Below are positions 32,066 through 43,449 of a DNA stretch of 64,000 bases, in pieces (within the stretch, counting starts at the first letter, position 1; each line of letters starts with the position of its first letter). The notes below the pieces were generated by a model. The model searched no databases. It worked only from the letters and a program-made list of their open reading frames with translations, and was not told where the DNA came from. Made by a program: the position numbers and the translations under genes. Source of the DNA: Deltaproteobacteria bacterium (GTDB taxonomy: Bacteria; Lernaellota; Lernaellaia; JACKCT01); the NCBI GenBank assembly GCA_027493875.1, contig JAOSJX010000005.1, positions 62,001 through 126,000 on the forward strand, read 5' to 3'.

Positions 32066-33205
32066 ATGGCCGATCATGCTCCGGTCCCGCTGCTCGATCT
32101 CGGCGCCCAATACGACGCGGTCGGCGACGACGTCCGCGCCGCCGTGGAGCGCGTCCTCGCAACGCATATCTTCATCGGCGGTCCCGAAGTCGAAGGCCTC
32201 GAAGCCGAGATCCTCGACTATTGCGGTATGCCGGGCGGGAGCGCGGTAGGGCTTTCCAGCGGCACAGACGCGCTGCTCGCGGCGCTGATGGCGCTGGGCG
32301 TCGGGCCCGGGGATGAAGTCGTCACAACGCCGTTCACGTTTTTCGCCACCGCCGGTACGATTCACCGCACGGGCGCGGCGCCGGTCTTCGCCGACATTCT
32401 GCCGGAGACCTTCAACCTCGATCCGGAGGCCGTGCGCCGGGCGATCGCGCGGCCGCGCACGAAGGCGGTCATTCCCGTGCATCTCTACGGGCAATGCGCG
32501 GATATGGACGCGATCCTCGACGCGGCGGGCGACGTTCCGGTGATCGAGGACGCGGCGCAGGCGCTGGGCGCGGAGGACAAGGGACGGCGCGCGGGATCGA
32601 TGGGCCTGGCCGGCTGTTTCAGTTTTTTCCCGAGTAAAAATCTCGGCGCCACCGGCGACGCGGGGATGCTCGTGTCGCGCGATCCGTCGTTCGGCGAGCG
32701 CGTGCGCAAGCTGCGCAATCACGGCGAGACGACGCGTTACCACCATCAACTCGTCGGCGGAAATTTCCGCCTGGACGCGATGCATGCCGCCGCGCTGCGC
32801 GTGAAGCTGCCGCACCTCGACGGCTGGAGCGACGCGCGCGGACGCAACGCGGAAAAATACAACACGCTGTTCCGCGAGGCCGGGCTCGTCGGCGACGCGA
32901 TCGCCGCGCTACCGGACAAGGGGGCCGGGCGGCACGTGTTCAATCAGTACGTGCTGCGCGTCAAGAACCGCGACGCTCTCGTGAAATTCCTTCAGAGCGA
33001 CGCGAAGGTCGGCTGCGCGATTTACTATCCGATCCCCCTGCACTTGCAGGAATGCTTCGCGTACCTCGGCTACAAGGAAGGTGACTTTCCTGCGGCGGAA
33101 CGCGCGGCCCAAGAAACGATCGCCCTGCCCGTCTTCCCGGAACTGACCGGCGAGCAGCAGCGGTACGTCGTCGAGAGTATCAAGCGGTTCTACGCCGGCA
33201 AATAG
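32066..33205 (+). CDS. DegT/DnrJ/EryC1/StrS-family aminotransferase
   Basis: 379 residues, intact, with start ATG 32066 behind GAGGTAAG. Family signatures: PLLDLGAQYDAVGDDVRAAV at the N-terminus, GLSSGTDALLAALMALGVGP, TPFTFFATAGTIHRTGAAPV, VIEDAAQALGAEDKG with the PLP-contacting Asp, and SFFPSKNLGATGDAGM with the internal aldimine Lys. The C-terminus carries HVFNQYVLRV and YYPIPLHLQECF. These enzymes transaminate keto-sugars for LPS O-antigen, capsule or S-layer glycans. No other sugar-nucleotide gene is adjacent, so the sugar is unknown. The 3' end converges on the sua5-trmN6 gene with a 16-base gap. Confidence 0.9.
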   Translation: MADHAPVPLLDLGAQYDAVGDDVRAAVERVLATHIFIGGPEVEGLEAEILDYCGMPGGSAVGLSSGTDALLAALMALGVGPGDEVVTTPFTFFATAGTIHRTGAAPVFADILPETFNLDPEAVRRAIARPRTKAVIPVHLYGQCADMDAILDAAGDVPVIEDAAQALGAEDKGRRAGSMGLAGCFSFFPSKNLGATGDAGMLVSRDPSFGERVRKLRNHGETTRYHHQLVGGNFRLDAMHAAALRVKLPHLDGWSDARGRNAEKYNTLFREAGLVGDAIAALPDKGAGRHVFNQYVLRVKNRDALVKFLQSDAKVGCAIYYPIPLHLQECFAYLGYKEGDFPAAERAAQETIALPVFPELTGEQQRYVVESIKRFYAGK

Positions 33206-33221
33206 TTTGTCCCGATAAATT

Positions 33222-34602
33222 TTATTGGCGTTGCGTGGCGATCAGCGCGTTCACGGCGTTCGTGTACTCGCCGGACTCCTCGTGGAGGACGAGGGGCGGG
33301 AGGGTTTCGCACGCGGCGTCCCCTCCTTTGACGGCACGAACGAGGACGAAGCGTGGGTCGTCGCCGCGCTTGGGTTCGACGCGGCACAAGTGCGTCGGGG
33401 AGAAATTCGCCGCGCCCAGTTCGTTCAATAATTCCTGCTCGCGCGACGCGATGTGAATGAGGAAGACGCGGCCGCCCTCCCTGGCGAGGTAGGCCGCCGC
33501 GCCGACGAGTTCGGCCAGCGACAGCGTGATCTCGTAGCGGCTGGCCGCGCGCGTCTCGTCCGGGCTGGCGTGGCCGGTGCCGACGCGGAAATACGGCGGA
33601 TTGCTGACGACGACGTCGAAGGACGCGGCGGGAAAAAGATCCGCCACACGCCGGATATCCCCCTGCACAATGCGCGCGCGGTCCGTCAGAGCGTTGAGGG
33701 CCACGGAGCGGCGCGCCATGTCCGCCAGCTCCGGAAGATTCTCCACCCCGGTCACGTCGCGCGCGCCGCGCGCGGCCAGAAAGATCGGAATGACGCCGCT
33801 GCCCGTGCCGATGTCGATGACCTTGTCGACCTCTCCCGCGTCCACCGTCCCGGCGAGCAGCAGCGCGTCGATGGAATAACGAAAGCCTGTCGTCTTTTGG
33901 AGAATGCGCCACGGGCCGCGCACGAGTTCCTGCAGGCGCTCGTCCGCACGCACGTCGATTTCCGGCACGCGTTTTCCAAGCGCGCGTTCGATGTCGGCGG
34001 TCGGAACGTCGCCCGCGCGCAAAATAATCGGCCACGCGCCGGACAAGTCGAGGATCAGTGCTGCCGCGCGAACCGCTGAGCGGTCCGGCGTCGAACATGA
34101 TCAGATCGTTCCTGCCGCCGAAAACGCGCGCCGCGTCGTCCGCCGTCGCGATGGGCGGTTCGCCGCTACGGTTGGCGCTCGTCGCGCAGACCGGCACGCC
34201 CGCGCGCCGCGCCAGAAGGCGCGCGGCTTCTAAGCCCGGGACGCGTACACCGATGGTGGGGCCGTGGCCGGTCGCCGGACCGATCCATTCCTCGCGCGTC
34301 CGGGCGATCATCGTTACCGCGCCCGGCCAAAGCGACGAGGCGGCGTCGAAATCATCCGGAACGGTTTTAAACGCGGCGCGCGCCGCGGGCGCGTCCGCGA
34401 CGAGGCACGGCGTCGGCCGCCACGCGCCCCGGCCCTTGAGATCGAAAACGCGGTCGAGGGCTTGCGGGCGGTCGAGACGGGCGAGCAGCCCGTAATAAGT
34501 TTCCGTGGGGAAGACGATGGCCTGCCCGTCGTCCAAAAGACGCGCGGCCTCGTCCAACGTCGGGACCTCGGGGCGATCGATATCGAGGGGAACGATCTTC
34601 AC
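33222..34602 (-). CDS. Sua5/YrdC threonylcarbamoyl-AMP synthase joined to TrmN6-type tRNA methyltransferase
   Basis: GTG 34602 has GGAG five bases upstream. Residues 1-218 are a Sua5/YrdC domain ([52 protein letters not shown]), making threonylcarbamoyl-AMP for t6A37 in tRNA. A frame break near 34060 (GSRGST into [15 protein letters not shown]) is followed, with no stop, by [21 protein letters not shown] TrmN6/YfiC-like methyltransferase then follows ([43 protein letters not shown]), which in E. coli makes m6A37 in tRNA1(Val). Both act on adenosine 37. A GTG codon (DVRADERL) could start a separate trmN6, but no stop precedes it. Either a true fusion or a stop lost to a base error. Confidence 0.82.
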
Positions 34603-34677
34603 GCCGTCTCCGGGCGGCCTCCCTACCCTCTGGCGAGCAGCTTCAGCAGCGCCTCGTTCTTTTGCCCACGCCCGCCG

Positions 34678-35128
34678 TCATTTTTTTTTGCGGTGCGCGG
34701 CGAGGCGCTGGGCGACGTTCTTATCGCTTCCCGCCAGAATCTGCGCGGCGAGAACGGCGGCGTTGACCGCGCCGAAATCACCCACCGCGACCGTCGCCAC
34801 CGGAACGCCCGGCGGCATCTGCACCGTCGCGAGCAGCGCATCGAAACCGGCGAGCGGCGTGGCGGCCAGCGGCACGCCGATGACCGGCAGCAGCGTGTTC
34901 GCCGCGACGGCCCCCGCGAGATGCGCCGCGCCGCCGGCGGCGGCGATGATGACGCCGATGTTCTTGCGCGCCGCCGCCTTCACGTACGCGGCGGTCTGGT
35001 CCGGCGTGCGGTGCGCGGAAAGCACACGGACCTCGCACGGAATGCCGAGCTTGCCAAGCTCGTCAACGCACTTGGACATAACGTCGAAATCCGAATCCGA
35101 TCCCATCAAAACGGCGACTTTTTTTCAT
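34678..35128 (-). CDS. purE: N5-carboxyaminoimidazole ribonucleotide mutase, N-terminal frame break
   Basis: PurE converts N5-CAIR to CAIR in purine synthesis. ATG 35128 reads ATG AAA AAA then a seventh A. Dropping one A gives [20 protein letters not shown], the normal PurE start. Active-site features are [17 protein letters not shown] and [17 protein letters not shown]-type sequence. The end is also ambiguous. As written it stops after AHRKKK at 34678, but that lies in an A8 run, and a one-base slip gives [20 protein letters not shown] to a stop at 34623, closer to the usual 160-170 residues. It follows purD by 17 bases and precedes sua5-trmN6. Confidence 0.92.
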
Positions 35129-35145
35129 CGGTCCTTCCTCTTCCG

Positions 35146-36539
<1,394 letters not shown>

Positions 36540-37501
36540 TTATTCGGGGGCGTCGATGCCTTTTTCGTCGAAATAGGCGCGCAGTTTTTTCAGAATCCGC
36601 GCCTCGATCTGCCGCACGCGTTCGCGCGTGACGCCGAACTCGTCGCCCAACTCCTGAAGCGTCGCGGGCGGGTCGCCCAGCATGCGCCGCTCGTAAATCG
36701 TGCGCTCCTTGCCTTTGAGTTTGTCGGCGAATTCTTCCAGCGCGTCGAGATAGATCTCTCCCATTTGCTTGTCGGCCAGCGCGTCGTCCTGCATGGCGCC
36801 GGTGGACGGCGTCAGATCGCCGACCGTCGTACTGGTATCGTCCGAAAGAGGCATATCGAAAGATAGATCGGGACGGCGCAGGCGCGCGTCCATCTCGATC
36901 ACTTCCTTTTCGTGCACGTCGAGGCGTTCGGCCAACAGCTTGGTCGTGGGCGTAAAGCCTTGCGCTTCCAACTCTCTTTTTCCTTTTGCAGGTTGAAAAA
37001 GAGTTTGCGCTGCGCCTGCGTGGTGCCGATTTTCACCATCCGCCAGTTGTTGAGGATGTAGCGGAGAATGTAGGCCTTGATCCACCAAGCGGCGTAGCTG
37101 GAAAGCTTGACGCCCTTGTACGGGTCGAATTTCGCTACGGCCTGCATGAGCCCGATGTTGCCCTCTTGGATCAGGTCCATGAGGTTGATGAACGCGCGTT
37201 GAAACTCCATGGCGATTTTCACGACGAGGCGCAGGTTGGACGTCACCAGCGTCGCGGCGGCTTCCTGGTCGCCCGTTTCGCGCAGGCGCACCGCCAATTC
37301 GTGCTCCTCTTCGCGCGACAGGAGCGGATGGCGGTTGACCTCGGCCATGTAGAGGGCCAGAACGCCCATCGGGACGAGCGACGTGGACTTGCTCCCCTCG
37401 CCGTCGTCGGCCGCGTCGTCATCGCCGTCCAGAATCTCGACTTCCGGGAGATCCTCGGCCTGGGCCTCCGCCTCGGCCCTTTTTTTCTCGTGCTCGCTCA
37501 T
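36540..37501 (-). CDS. rpoH: RNA polymerase sigma-32 factor, one frame break
   Basis: ATG 37501. The N-terminus is very acidic and charged ([16 protein letters not shown]), unusual for E. coli RpoH. Region 1.2/2 follows: [60 protein letters not shown]. The RpoH box [13 protein letters not shown] identifies the heat-shock type. After a break near 36975 the sequence continues [30 protein letters not shown] (also RpoH-like), and region 4.2 helix-turn-helix [20 protein letters not shown]. About 320 codons. It directs transcription of chaperone and protease genes under stress. The upstream neighbour is unrelated. Confidence 0.9.
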
Positions 37502-37586
37502 GCTGATTTGGTTGTCGCCCCGCCCGGTGTTGGGAAGGACTTGATATGATAGGGCTTTCCCCGCGTCCTGTCACGGAGAGCCCCGC

Positions 37587-38729
37587 TCAGGGCACGGAGA
37601 CGAAGTCTCCCCCCTTGAGAGGAGCGGAAAACAAACCGTAGCGGTTGGTTCCCACAAAGATGCGTCCGCCGAACAGGGCGACCGCCGTGACCGAGTCCGG
37701 CGGTAGGCCGCGGCCGGGGAGCCACCCGCTGTCCGGCGCGTGACGGATCCAGAATCCGTCCGGCCCCGCAGCGGCCAGCACGCGCGCGCCGACGTGGACG
37801 ATATCGAGGATATCGGCGTTCATGAGCGCCCCGGAGACTTCCTGTTTCACCGCGCCGCCGTCAAAGCTCCAGACGCCGTCGCCGTCCGTCCCGACAAACC
37901 CTTGCGCGCCGTACGCCGATCCCGACAGAGAACGCACGAGCGCCGGAAGTCCCTTGACCGCCGTACACGAGCCCGCCGCGCTGCATCGTTTTAATCCGTT
38001 GCCGTACGTCGCGATGACGTAGCGGTTCGACGCACCCGGCGAGAGGATGACGTCGCGCACGAGCGGATCGGCGACGGCCTGCGTCCACGTGGACCCGCCG
38101 TCGGTGCTGAGATAAAGCCCGCGTCCCGTGCATGCGGCGAGCCCGACCGCCGGCTCGTAGCGCAGCCGAAAGACACCGCCGCCTTCCGCGGGCAATCGCG
38201 CCAGTTCTTTCCACTGGTCGCCATCCAGGCGAAGCACCCGGCCGTCCGCCATGCCCGCGACGATCCCCGGCGTCATCGCCGCGACGCCTTTAATCGCGTC
38301 CTCCATCGCCGCAAGGTCCGGCTCCCCGCCCTGCCCGAGGCCCGCGTCCATCAGCGCGGCGGCGATGGATTCGCGCGTCGGTTTCACCTGCACGATCGAC
38401 CGCGCCTCTTTGGGATCGACCATTCCGATGCGCAGCGGATCGAAGGTTGCGCCGTCACGCGTGCGCGCCACGCCCATGCCGTGATAGCTGACGTAAAGCT
38501 CCTCCTCCGTCGCGAAAACCGCGAGCACACGGTTGGTATCGAATTCGGGGAGTTCTTCCCGAAGCAAGCCCGGCTCCGGCGTGGACGGGGCTGGCGTAAC
38601 GGACGGCGGACCGTCTTTCTTCTTGGACGTCCCGGGGAAATAGCTGATCGCGAAGCCGATGCCCAGACCGAACGCCAGCCCGAGCAGAAGCATTCTGATC
38701 GTCGTGCTTCGCACGGAGCGTTCCGGCAT
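37587..38729 (-). CDS. Membrane-anchored propeller-like (BNR/YCF48-type) protein
   Basis: 380 residues, intact. A single N-terminal membrane segment (MLLLGLAFGLGIGFAISYF, residues 13-31) acts as signal anchor, followed by a Pro-rich spacer (SVTPAPSTPEPG). The rest has repeated short strands with BNR-like motifs such as GRGLYLSTDGGSTWTQ, FVGTDGDGVWSFDGG and GGRIFVGTNRYGLFSAP, suggesting a six- or seven-bladed propeller in the periplasm. The start is 16 bases from the stop of the aspartate aminotransferase, so it is probably the distal gene of that operon. Function is not recognised. Confidence 0.7.
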   Translation of the reverse strand: MPERSVRSTTIRMLLLGLAFGLGIGFAISYFPGTSKKKDGPPSVTPAPSTPEPGLLREELPEFDTNRVLAVFATEEELYVSYHGMGVARTRDGATFDPLRIGMVDPKEARSIVQVKPTRESIAAALMDAGLGQGGEPDLAAMEDAIKGVAAMTPGIVAGMADGRVLRLDGDQWKELARLPAEGGGVFRLRYEPAVGLAACTGRGLYLSTDGGSTWTQAVADPLVRDVILSPGASNRYVIATYGNGLKRCSAAGSCTAVKGLPALVRSLSGSAYGAQGFVGTDGDGVWSFDGGAVKQEVSGALMNADILDIVHVGARVLAAAGPDGFWIRHAPDSGWLPGRGLPPDSVTAVALFGGRIFVGTNRYGLFSAPLKGGDFVSVP

Positions 38730-38744
38730 CCGGGGGCCGTCCTT

Positions 38745-39938
38745 TCAGCGGAGCGCGGCGAGTGCGTCCGCGATCCGTCCGATCCCGCGCTCGATGTCCG
38801 CGTCGCCGAGCGCATACGACAAACGCACGTTGGCGTCCGCGCCGAACGCCCCGCCCGGCACGACGGCGACGAGCGCCTTTTCAAGCAGATAGTCCGAAAG
38901 ATCGAACGAATTTTCGATCACGCGGTCGCCGTCGCGTTTTCCGTAATACGCCGAAACGTTCGGAAACACATAGAACGCGCCTTGCGGCCGGAAGCACGTC
39001 ACGCCGGGAATGGCGGTGAGCAGCCGCAGGATCAATTCGCGGCGCCGCGCGAACGCGTCGATCATCGGCGCGAGATCGCCGGCCGTCAGCGCCAGCGCGG
39101 TGACCGCGGCCTTCTGCGCGAAGGTCGGCATGTTGGACGTGGACTGGCTTTGCAGCGCCGCGCACGCCGAGACGAACTCCTTCGGCCCGAGGGCGTAGCC
39201 CAGTCGCCACCCCGTCATCGCGAAGGTTTTGGAAAAACCACTGACGATGATCGTGCGTTCTTTGAGTCCCGGCGCGACGGAGACGAAGGGAACGAATTCG
39301 AACCCGTCGTACACCAGATATTCGTAAATTTCGTCGGTGAGGACGACGATGTCGCGTTCGACGACCACCTTCGCCAGCGCTTCCAACGCCGCGCGCGGAT
39401 ACGCGGCGCCGGTCGGGTTCGACGGACTGTTGAGCACCAGCATCCGAGTCCGCGGGGTAATCGCCGCGCCGAGCGCTTCCGGCGTCAACGTGAAGCCGGT
39501 CGATTCGTCCGTCGTCACGATCACCGGTTTACCGCCCGCGATTTCCACCATCGGCGGATAACTGACCCAGTACGGCGCCGGAACGATCACCTCGTCACCC
39601 GGATCGAGCAACGCGAGAAAGGCCTCGAAAATGGCGTGTTTGCCGCCGCACGTGACGAGCGTTTCCGCCGGCTCGTAAGCCAGTCCGTAGTCGCGCTGAT
39701 AATGCGTGGCGATGGCCTTGCGGAGTTCGGGAAAACCGGGCGCCGGCGAATACTTCGTCAGACCGGCGTCGAGCGCGGCCTTGGCGGCGTTCTTCACCGC
39801 CTCCGGCGTATCGAAATCGGGTTCGCCCGGCCCGAAACTCACGACGTCCTTGCCGTCGGCGACGAGCGCTTTGGCTTTGGCGTCGATGGCCAGGGTTTGA
39901 CTCGGAGGAATGGCGGAGACGACCTTGGAAATTTTCAT
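38745..39938 (-). CDS. aspC: Aspartate aminotransferase (class I, I-gamma type)
   Basis: 397 residues, intact. MKISKVVSAIPPSQTLAIDA is followed by SFGPGEPDFDTPEAVKNAAK, the Arg/Gly PLP-site stretch CGGKHAIFEAFLALLDPGDE, NSPSNPTGAAYPRAALEALA, VVLTDEIYEYLVYDG (PLP-contacting Asp and Tyr) and SGFSKTFAMTGWRLGY with the Schiff-base Lys. It interconverts aspartate and oxaloacetate with glutamate. Members of this subgroup may also accept prephenate, which cannot be decided from sequence by eye. It sits between coaD and the anchored propeller-like gene, all on the minus strand. Confidence 0.9.
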   Translation of the reverse strand: MKISKVVSAIPPSQTLAIDAKAKALVADGKDVVSFGPGEPDFDTPEAVKNAAKAALDAGLTKYSPAPGFPELRKAIATHYQRDYGLAYEPAETLVTCGGKHAIFEAFLALLDPGDEVIVPAPYWVSYPPMVEIAGGKPVIVTTDESTGFTLTPEALGAAITPRTRMLVLNSPSNPTGAAYPRAALEALAKVVVERDIVVLTDEIYEYLVYDGFEFVPFVSVAPGLKERTIIVSGFSKTFAMTGWRLGYALGPKEFVSACAALQSQSTSNMPTFAQKAAVTALALTAGDLAPMIDAFARRRELILRLLTAIPGVTCFRPQGAFYVFPNVSAYYGKRDGDRVIENSFDLSDYLLEKALVAVVPGGAFGADANVRLSYALGDADIERGIGRIADALAALR

Positions 39939-39960
39939 GAAATCACCAATAAGAGGTTTT

Positions 39961-40460
39961 CTAATCCTTGAGATGCTGCTGCTTGATGCCTTTGGCGCGT
40001 TTCTTGAGAAGCTTTTCGACGGGCTTCGGCACCAGCTTGGAGACGTTGCCGCCGAGCATCGCGATTTCCTTGACCATGCTTGACGAGAGAAAGACGTAAT
40101 TCTCGCTCGCCATCAGAAAAAAGTGTCGACGCCGCCGAGGAGTTTCCGATTCGTCAGCGCCATCTGAAACTCGTACTCGAAATCGCTGACGGCGCGCAGC
40201 CCGCGGATGACGACGGACGCTTTCTGGTCGCGCAGAAAATCCACGAGCAGCCCCTCAAACCGCAAAACGCGGAGACGAACGCCTTTGAACGTTTCGCGGA
40301 TCATTTGAACCCGCTCCTCCGGAGTGAACAGCGTGCTTTTTCGCGGATTCGCCGCCACCGCGACGATGAGATTGTCGAAAATGTCCGCCGCGCGGCGGAT
40401 GAGATCTTCATGCCCCTTCGTCAGCGGGTCGAAGCTGCCCGGATAAACGGCCGTCTTCAT
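39961..40460 (-). CDS. coaD: Phosphopantetheine adenylyltransferase, one frame break
   Basis: Fourth-step coenzyme A enzyme (pantetheine-P + ATP to dephospho-CoA). ATG 40460 gives [20 protein letters not shown] with the (T/H)xGH adenylate motif. Next come [34 protein letters not shown] and, past a break near 40117 at a T-rich run (GGVDT into [20 protein letters not shown]), the SSxxVKE signature. It ends in a basic tail ([17 protein letters not shown]), giving about 166 codons. The coaD start overlaps the rsmD stop by four bases (ATGA), an arrangement very common in bacteria. Confidence 0.94.
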
Positions 40461-41011
40461 CCGTCGTCTGTTCCTTTCTCATAGAGGGTCAGGCACGTAT
40501 CTCCATAACGGCGCGCCATGCGTTTGGCAAGTCCCGCGACGTCGCGCGGCGGCGATTTGTCCGCGTGCTCGACGATCATCGTCCCGCCCGGCGCGAGAAG
40601 CGCCGACACCGCGCGCCCGATCCGCGCCGGCATCTTGTCCGTAACGGCGTACGGCGGATCGACATAGATGACGTCGAACGCCGCCCCCTCGCGGCCCAGC
40701 GTGTCCAGCGCCGGCCCGGCCTCGCCGGCAAGCACGCGGGCATCGTAATGAACGTGGTCGAGGTTGCGCCGGAGGCATTCCAGCGCTTTGCGGTTGCGCT
40801 CGACGAAAACCACGGTCGCGGCGCCGCGGCTGGCCGCTTCAATGCCCACCGCGCCCGATCCGGCGAACAAATCGAGAAAACGCGCATCGGCGATCGACGG
40901 CCCGAGAATGTCGAAAAGCGCCTCGCGGACGCGCTCCGGCGTCGGACGCGTCGCCGTGCCTCGCGGCGCGAGCAGGCGATAACCTCGCCACTGTCCTCCG
41001 ACGACACGCAT
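40457..41011 (-). CDS. rsmD: 16S rRNA (guanine-966-N2) methyltransferase
   Basis: 184 residues, intact. MRVVGGQWRGYRLLAPRGTA and TRPTPERVREALFDIL are the RsmD start. SAM-binding motif I is FLDLFAGSGAVGIEAASRGA and the catalytic motif IV is VIYVDPPYAVTD. It methylates N2 of G966 in the small-subunit RNA. It is translationally coupled to coaD, and its start lies two bases from the stop of the phosphodiesterase-type lipoprotein, so all three probably share a transcript. Confidence 0.94.
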   Translation of the reverse strand: MRVVGGQWRGYRLLAPRGTATRPTPERVREALFDILGPSIADARFLDLFAGSGAVGIEAASRGAATVVFVERNRKALECLRRNLDHVHYDARVLAGEAGPALDTLGREGAAFDVIYVDPPYAVTDKMPARIGRAVSALLAPGGTMIVEHADKSPPRDVAGLAKRMARRYGDTCLTLYEKGTDDG

Positions 41012-41013
41012 GG

Positions 41014-42689
41014 TCAGTTGATGTAGCCCAGGCTTCTTAATCGTTCAATCAGTTCGGGAGACGGAGGCCGCGCGGGCGGAAGCGTAGAAACACGGCCATA
41101 TGACGGAATGGTTCCGAGCGACGGCGGTTCGCGGAAAGCGCTCGCGAGCACGCGGCCGCGCATGTCCTCGCCGCGCGCCAGACCGAGAATCGCGAGGCTC
41201 GTGGGCGCCGCGTCATACACGTTGGGCTGTTGAAGATCGGCGCCGGGCAAGATGCCGGGGCCCGCGAGGAAAAGAAGTCCGAACGGCGTATGGTCGCCCG
41301 ACGTCCCGCCGTCGTTAAAAAAAGTCCGGCAATGGGATATTCCGTCCCGCGATCGTGACGTTCCCGCCGACGTCGAAGGCATGCGCGAGATCGCGCGCGT
41401 TCAGCCAAACGCGGACCGCGCGGGCGTCGACGCCGCCGCTGTCGTACCCGGGCTCGCCTCGATGACGTACTTTGACAAAGAGCGGGCGGCGGCCCGGCAG
41501 TCTCGCCTGGGCGAGCGTGTCCGCGGCAGCGCTCGCGTCGACCGCCGGATCGGCGCACAAGGCTAACTCCAGCGCGCCCATGGACGGGCACGCACTGATG
41601 CCGGCGCCGAACCCCGCGGCGATTTCCTCGAAAACAGCCGGCTCGACCCGAAGCGGCGATAGCCCCGGCGCCGCCTCATGGCCATGATCCGACAAAACCA
41701 TGATGACGGTTTGCGGCCCGGAGACCGCGAGCGCGGCGGCCGTCCACATATCGAGCTCGCGGTAGGCTTGAGGAATTTCCTCCGCGTGAAACGCGATGCT
41801 CTCCGGGTTGAGCGGCCAGTTGCGCCGCCGGAAAATCTCCGGTTCATACGCTTTCCACCACTGGTGACCCTTCGAATCGGCGACGGTATCGTAAAAAACG
41901 ACGAGATCGGGACGGCGCGCGCGGATTTCGTCTCGAAAAACACGCACGGCGCGCGTCGCGTCGCCGGCGCGCGCGTCATCGACCGGATCGGCGACGCCCT
42001 CGTCCGGGAAAAGCACGCTGCTGACCATGGTGCGCAGCCCCTGGCTTTGCGCCATGTCCCACAGACGCGGCGCGCGGATATCCGCGGCCGTCACTTCCGA
42101 CGCCTCTCCCGTGATCGGATTTTGTTTGAGGAAATCGTCGATGCCGTGCTCTTCCGGCCCGAGGCCCGTATTGATCGTCGTCCAAACCGGCGCCGACAAT
42201 AAACCGCAACACGACGCGAACATGGAATGCGTTCCCCGGTCCAACAGCGCCCGGAACGCGGGAAGCTGGCCTTCCGCGAGCAGGCGCTCGAAAACCGCGC
42301 TCGTCATGCCGTCAAACTGCAATTGGATAAGCCGCGGCGCGTCCGGTTGCGTCCACGCCCGCGCGCGGATTCGATCCGCGTCGATCGGAACAAGATAATA
42401 CTCCCGAGGCGCCGAGGGACCGCGCAAAGCATAAAGGGTCTGCGTCACGTAGCCCGGCGCCGAGACGCGGTATCGCACCGTGTCGCGATAAGCGGAAACC
42501 GTCGCCAACGCCCCGGTGATTGATTCGCCGGACACGACGTCATAGACGATCGGTTCGTCTCCGGGATACGTGTCCTCCCCCGACGGGCGGCGCGGGGGGC
42601 GCGTTGTCCGGCGAGGACGAGCACGCCCATCCCGCGACCACAAGCACCGACCACACGACGAAGCGAACGGCCGACAAGCGGCGCGTCAT
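41014..42689 (-). CDS. Alkaline-phosphatase-superfamily phosphodiesterase lipoprotein, two frame breaks
   Basis: ATG 42689 begins MTRRLSAVRFVVWSVLVVAG with a lipobox-like GWAC, so it is probably acylated. After a break near 42595 (C/G homopolymers) the sequence runs EDTYPGDEPIVYDVV. The type I phosphodiesterase/nucleotide pyrophosphatase fold follows: LIQLQFDGMTSAVFERLLAE (metal Asp), SAPVWTTINTGLGPEEHGID (nucleophile Thr), TVIMVLSDHGHEA (metal Asp/His) and, after a break near 41325 (PLPDFF), GGTSGDHTPFGLLFLAGPGI (metal His). Members hydrolyse phosphodiesters or transfer phospho-groups to envelope glycans; the substrate is not known here. About 558 codons. Confidence 0.78.
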
Positions 42690-42720
42690 GGGATCTTATC
42701 CTTGCCCGGGGAAGGCGACG

Positions 42721-43337
42721 TTAAGGAACGTCCCATTCGAGACGCGCGGTTCCCTGGATGCCCGCGGCCAACAGCGTGACGCGGCCGCCCGACAGGCGCA
42801 GCAGCTCGCCGTCGTCGTCGCGAAGGGGAAATTCAACCGAATAGTTCTTGGCCCATTCGTGGACAATCGGGAAATAGAGCCGCTCGGCGCGGGTCTCGAG
42901 TTTCACGACCGTGATCCGGTCCGGCGCGACCTTCCGGCCGTCCGCGTCCACAAGCCACAAGCGGTAGGACGGCTCCTCGTCGTCCAGGTTGTTCCATTGG
43001 CGCACCGGCATATACGCCGAAATCGTGAAACGGGCGATACGGCCGAGTTCCGCCTCGTCGCGCCGGGTCATCCGGGCGACTCGTTCGGCGAAAGTTTTTC
43101 GGCCCGCGCCTTCTCGCCCCGCAACGCATCACGATACGGCTTGCCGTGAAACGTCGCCCCGACGACGAGCTCAGTTTCGAAATTGTGGTAGACCTTGTCC
43201 GTCCGCGTCCATTCGGAAAGCACGCCGAGATAGCTGTCGTAATCGCCCTCGTAAACGCGGTCCGCATCGACCGCCACGCGCGCGCACGACGCGGCGAGAA
43301 ACAAAACGGCCAAAATGGTATGAGCCGGAATTCGCAT
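42721..43337 (-). CDS. Small lipoprotein of unknown function, one frame break
   Basis: ATG 43337 encodes MRIPAHTILAVLFLAASC, a lipoprotein signal with Cys18. The first frame continues through RVYEGDYDSYLGVLSEWTRT and ATFHGKPYRDALRGEKARAE and stops at 43068. The overlapping frame from 43071 (MTRRDEAELGRIARFTISAY, then DDEEPSYRLWLVDADGRKVA) looks like the rest of the same domain. A single-base error joining them gives about 205 residues. The alternative, two genes coupled by ATGA, is possible because the overlap itself is a normal coupling signal. No family is recognised with certainty. Confidence 0.6.
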
Positions 43338-43449
43338 GGCGCGATACTAAACGAAATCGCGAACGGAGCAAACGCGGCCGCGCGCCGCGCTGACCGGCCC
43401 AACCGATTGTGATAGCCTGCCTCCCATTCTGTCACCCCGTTGAAAACGC

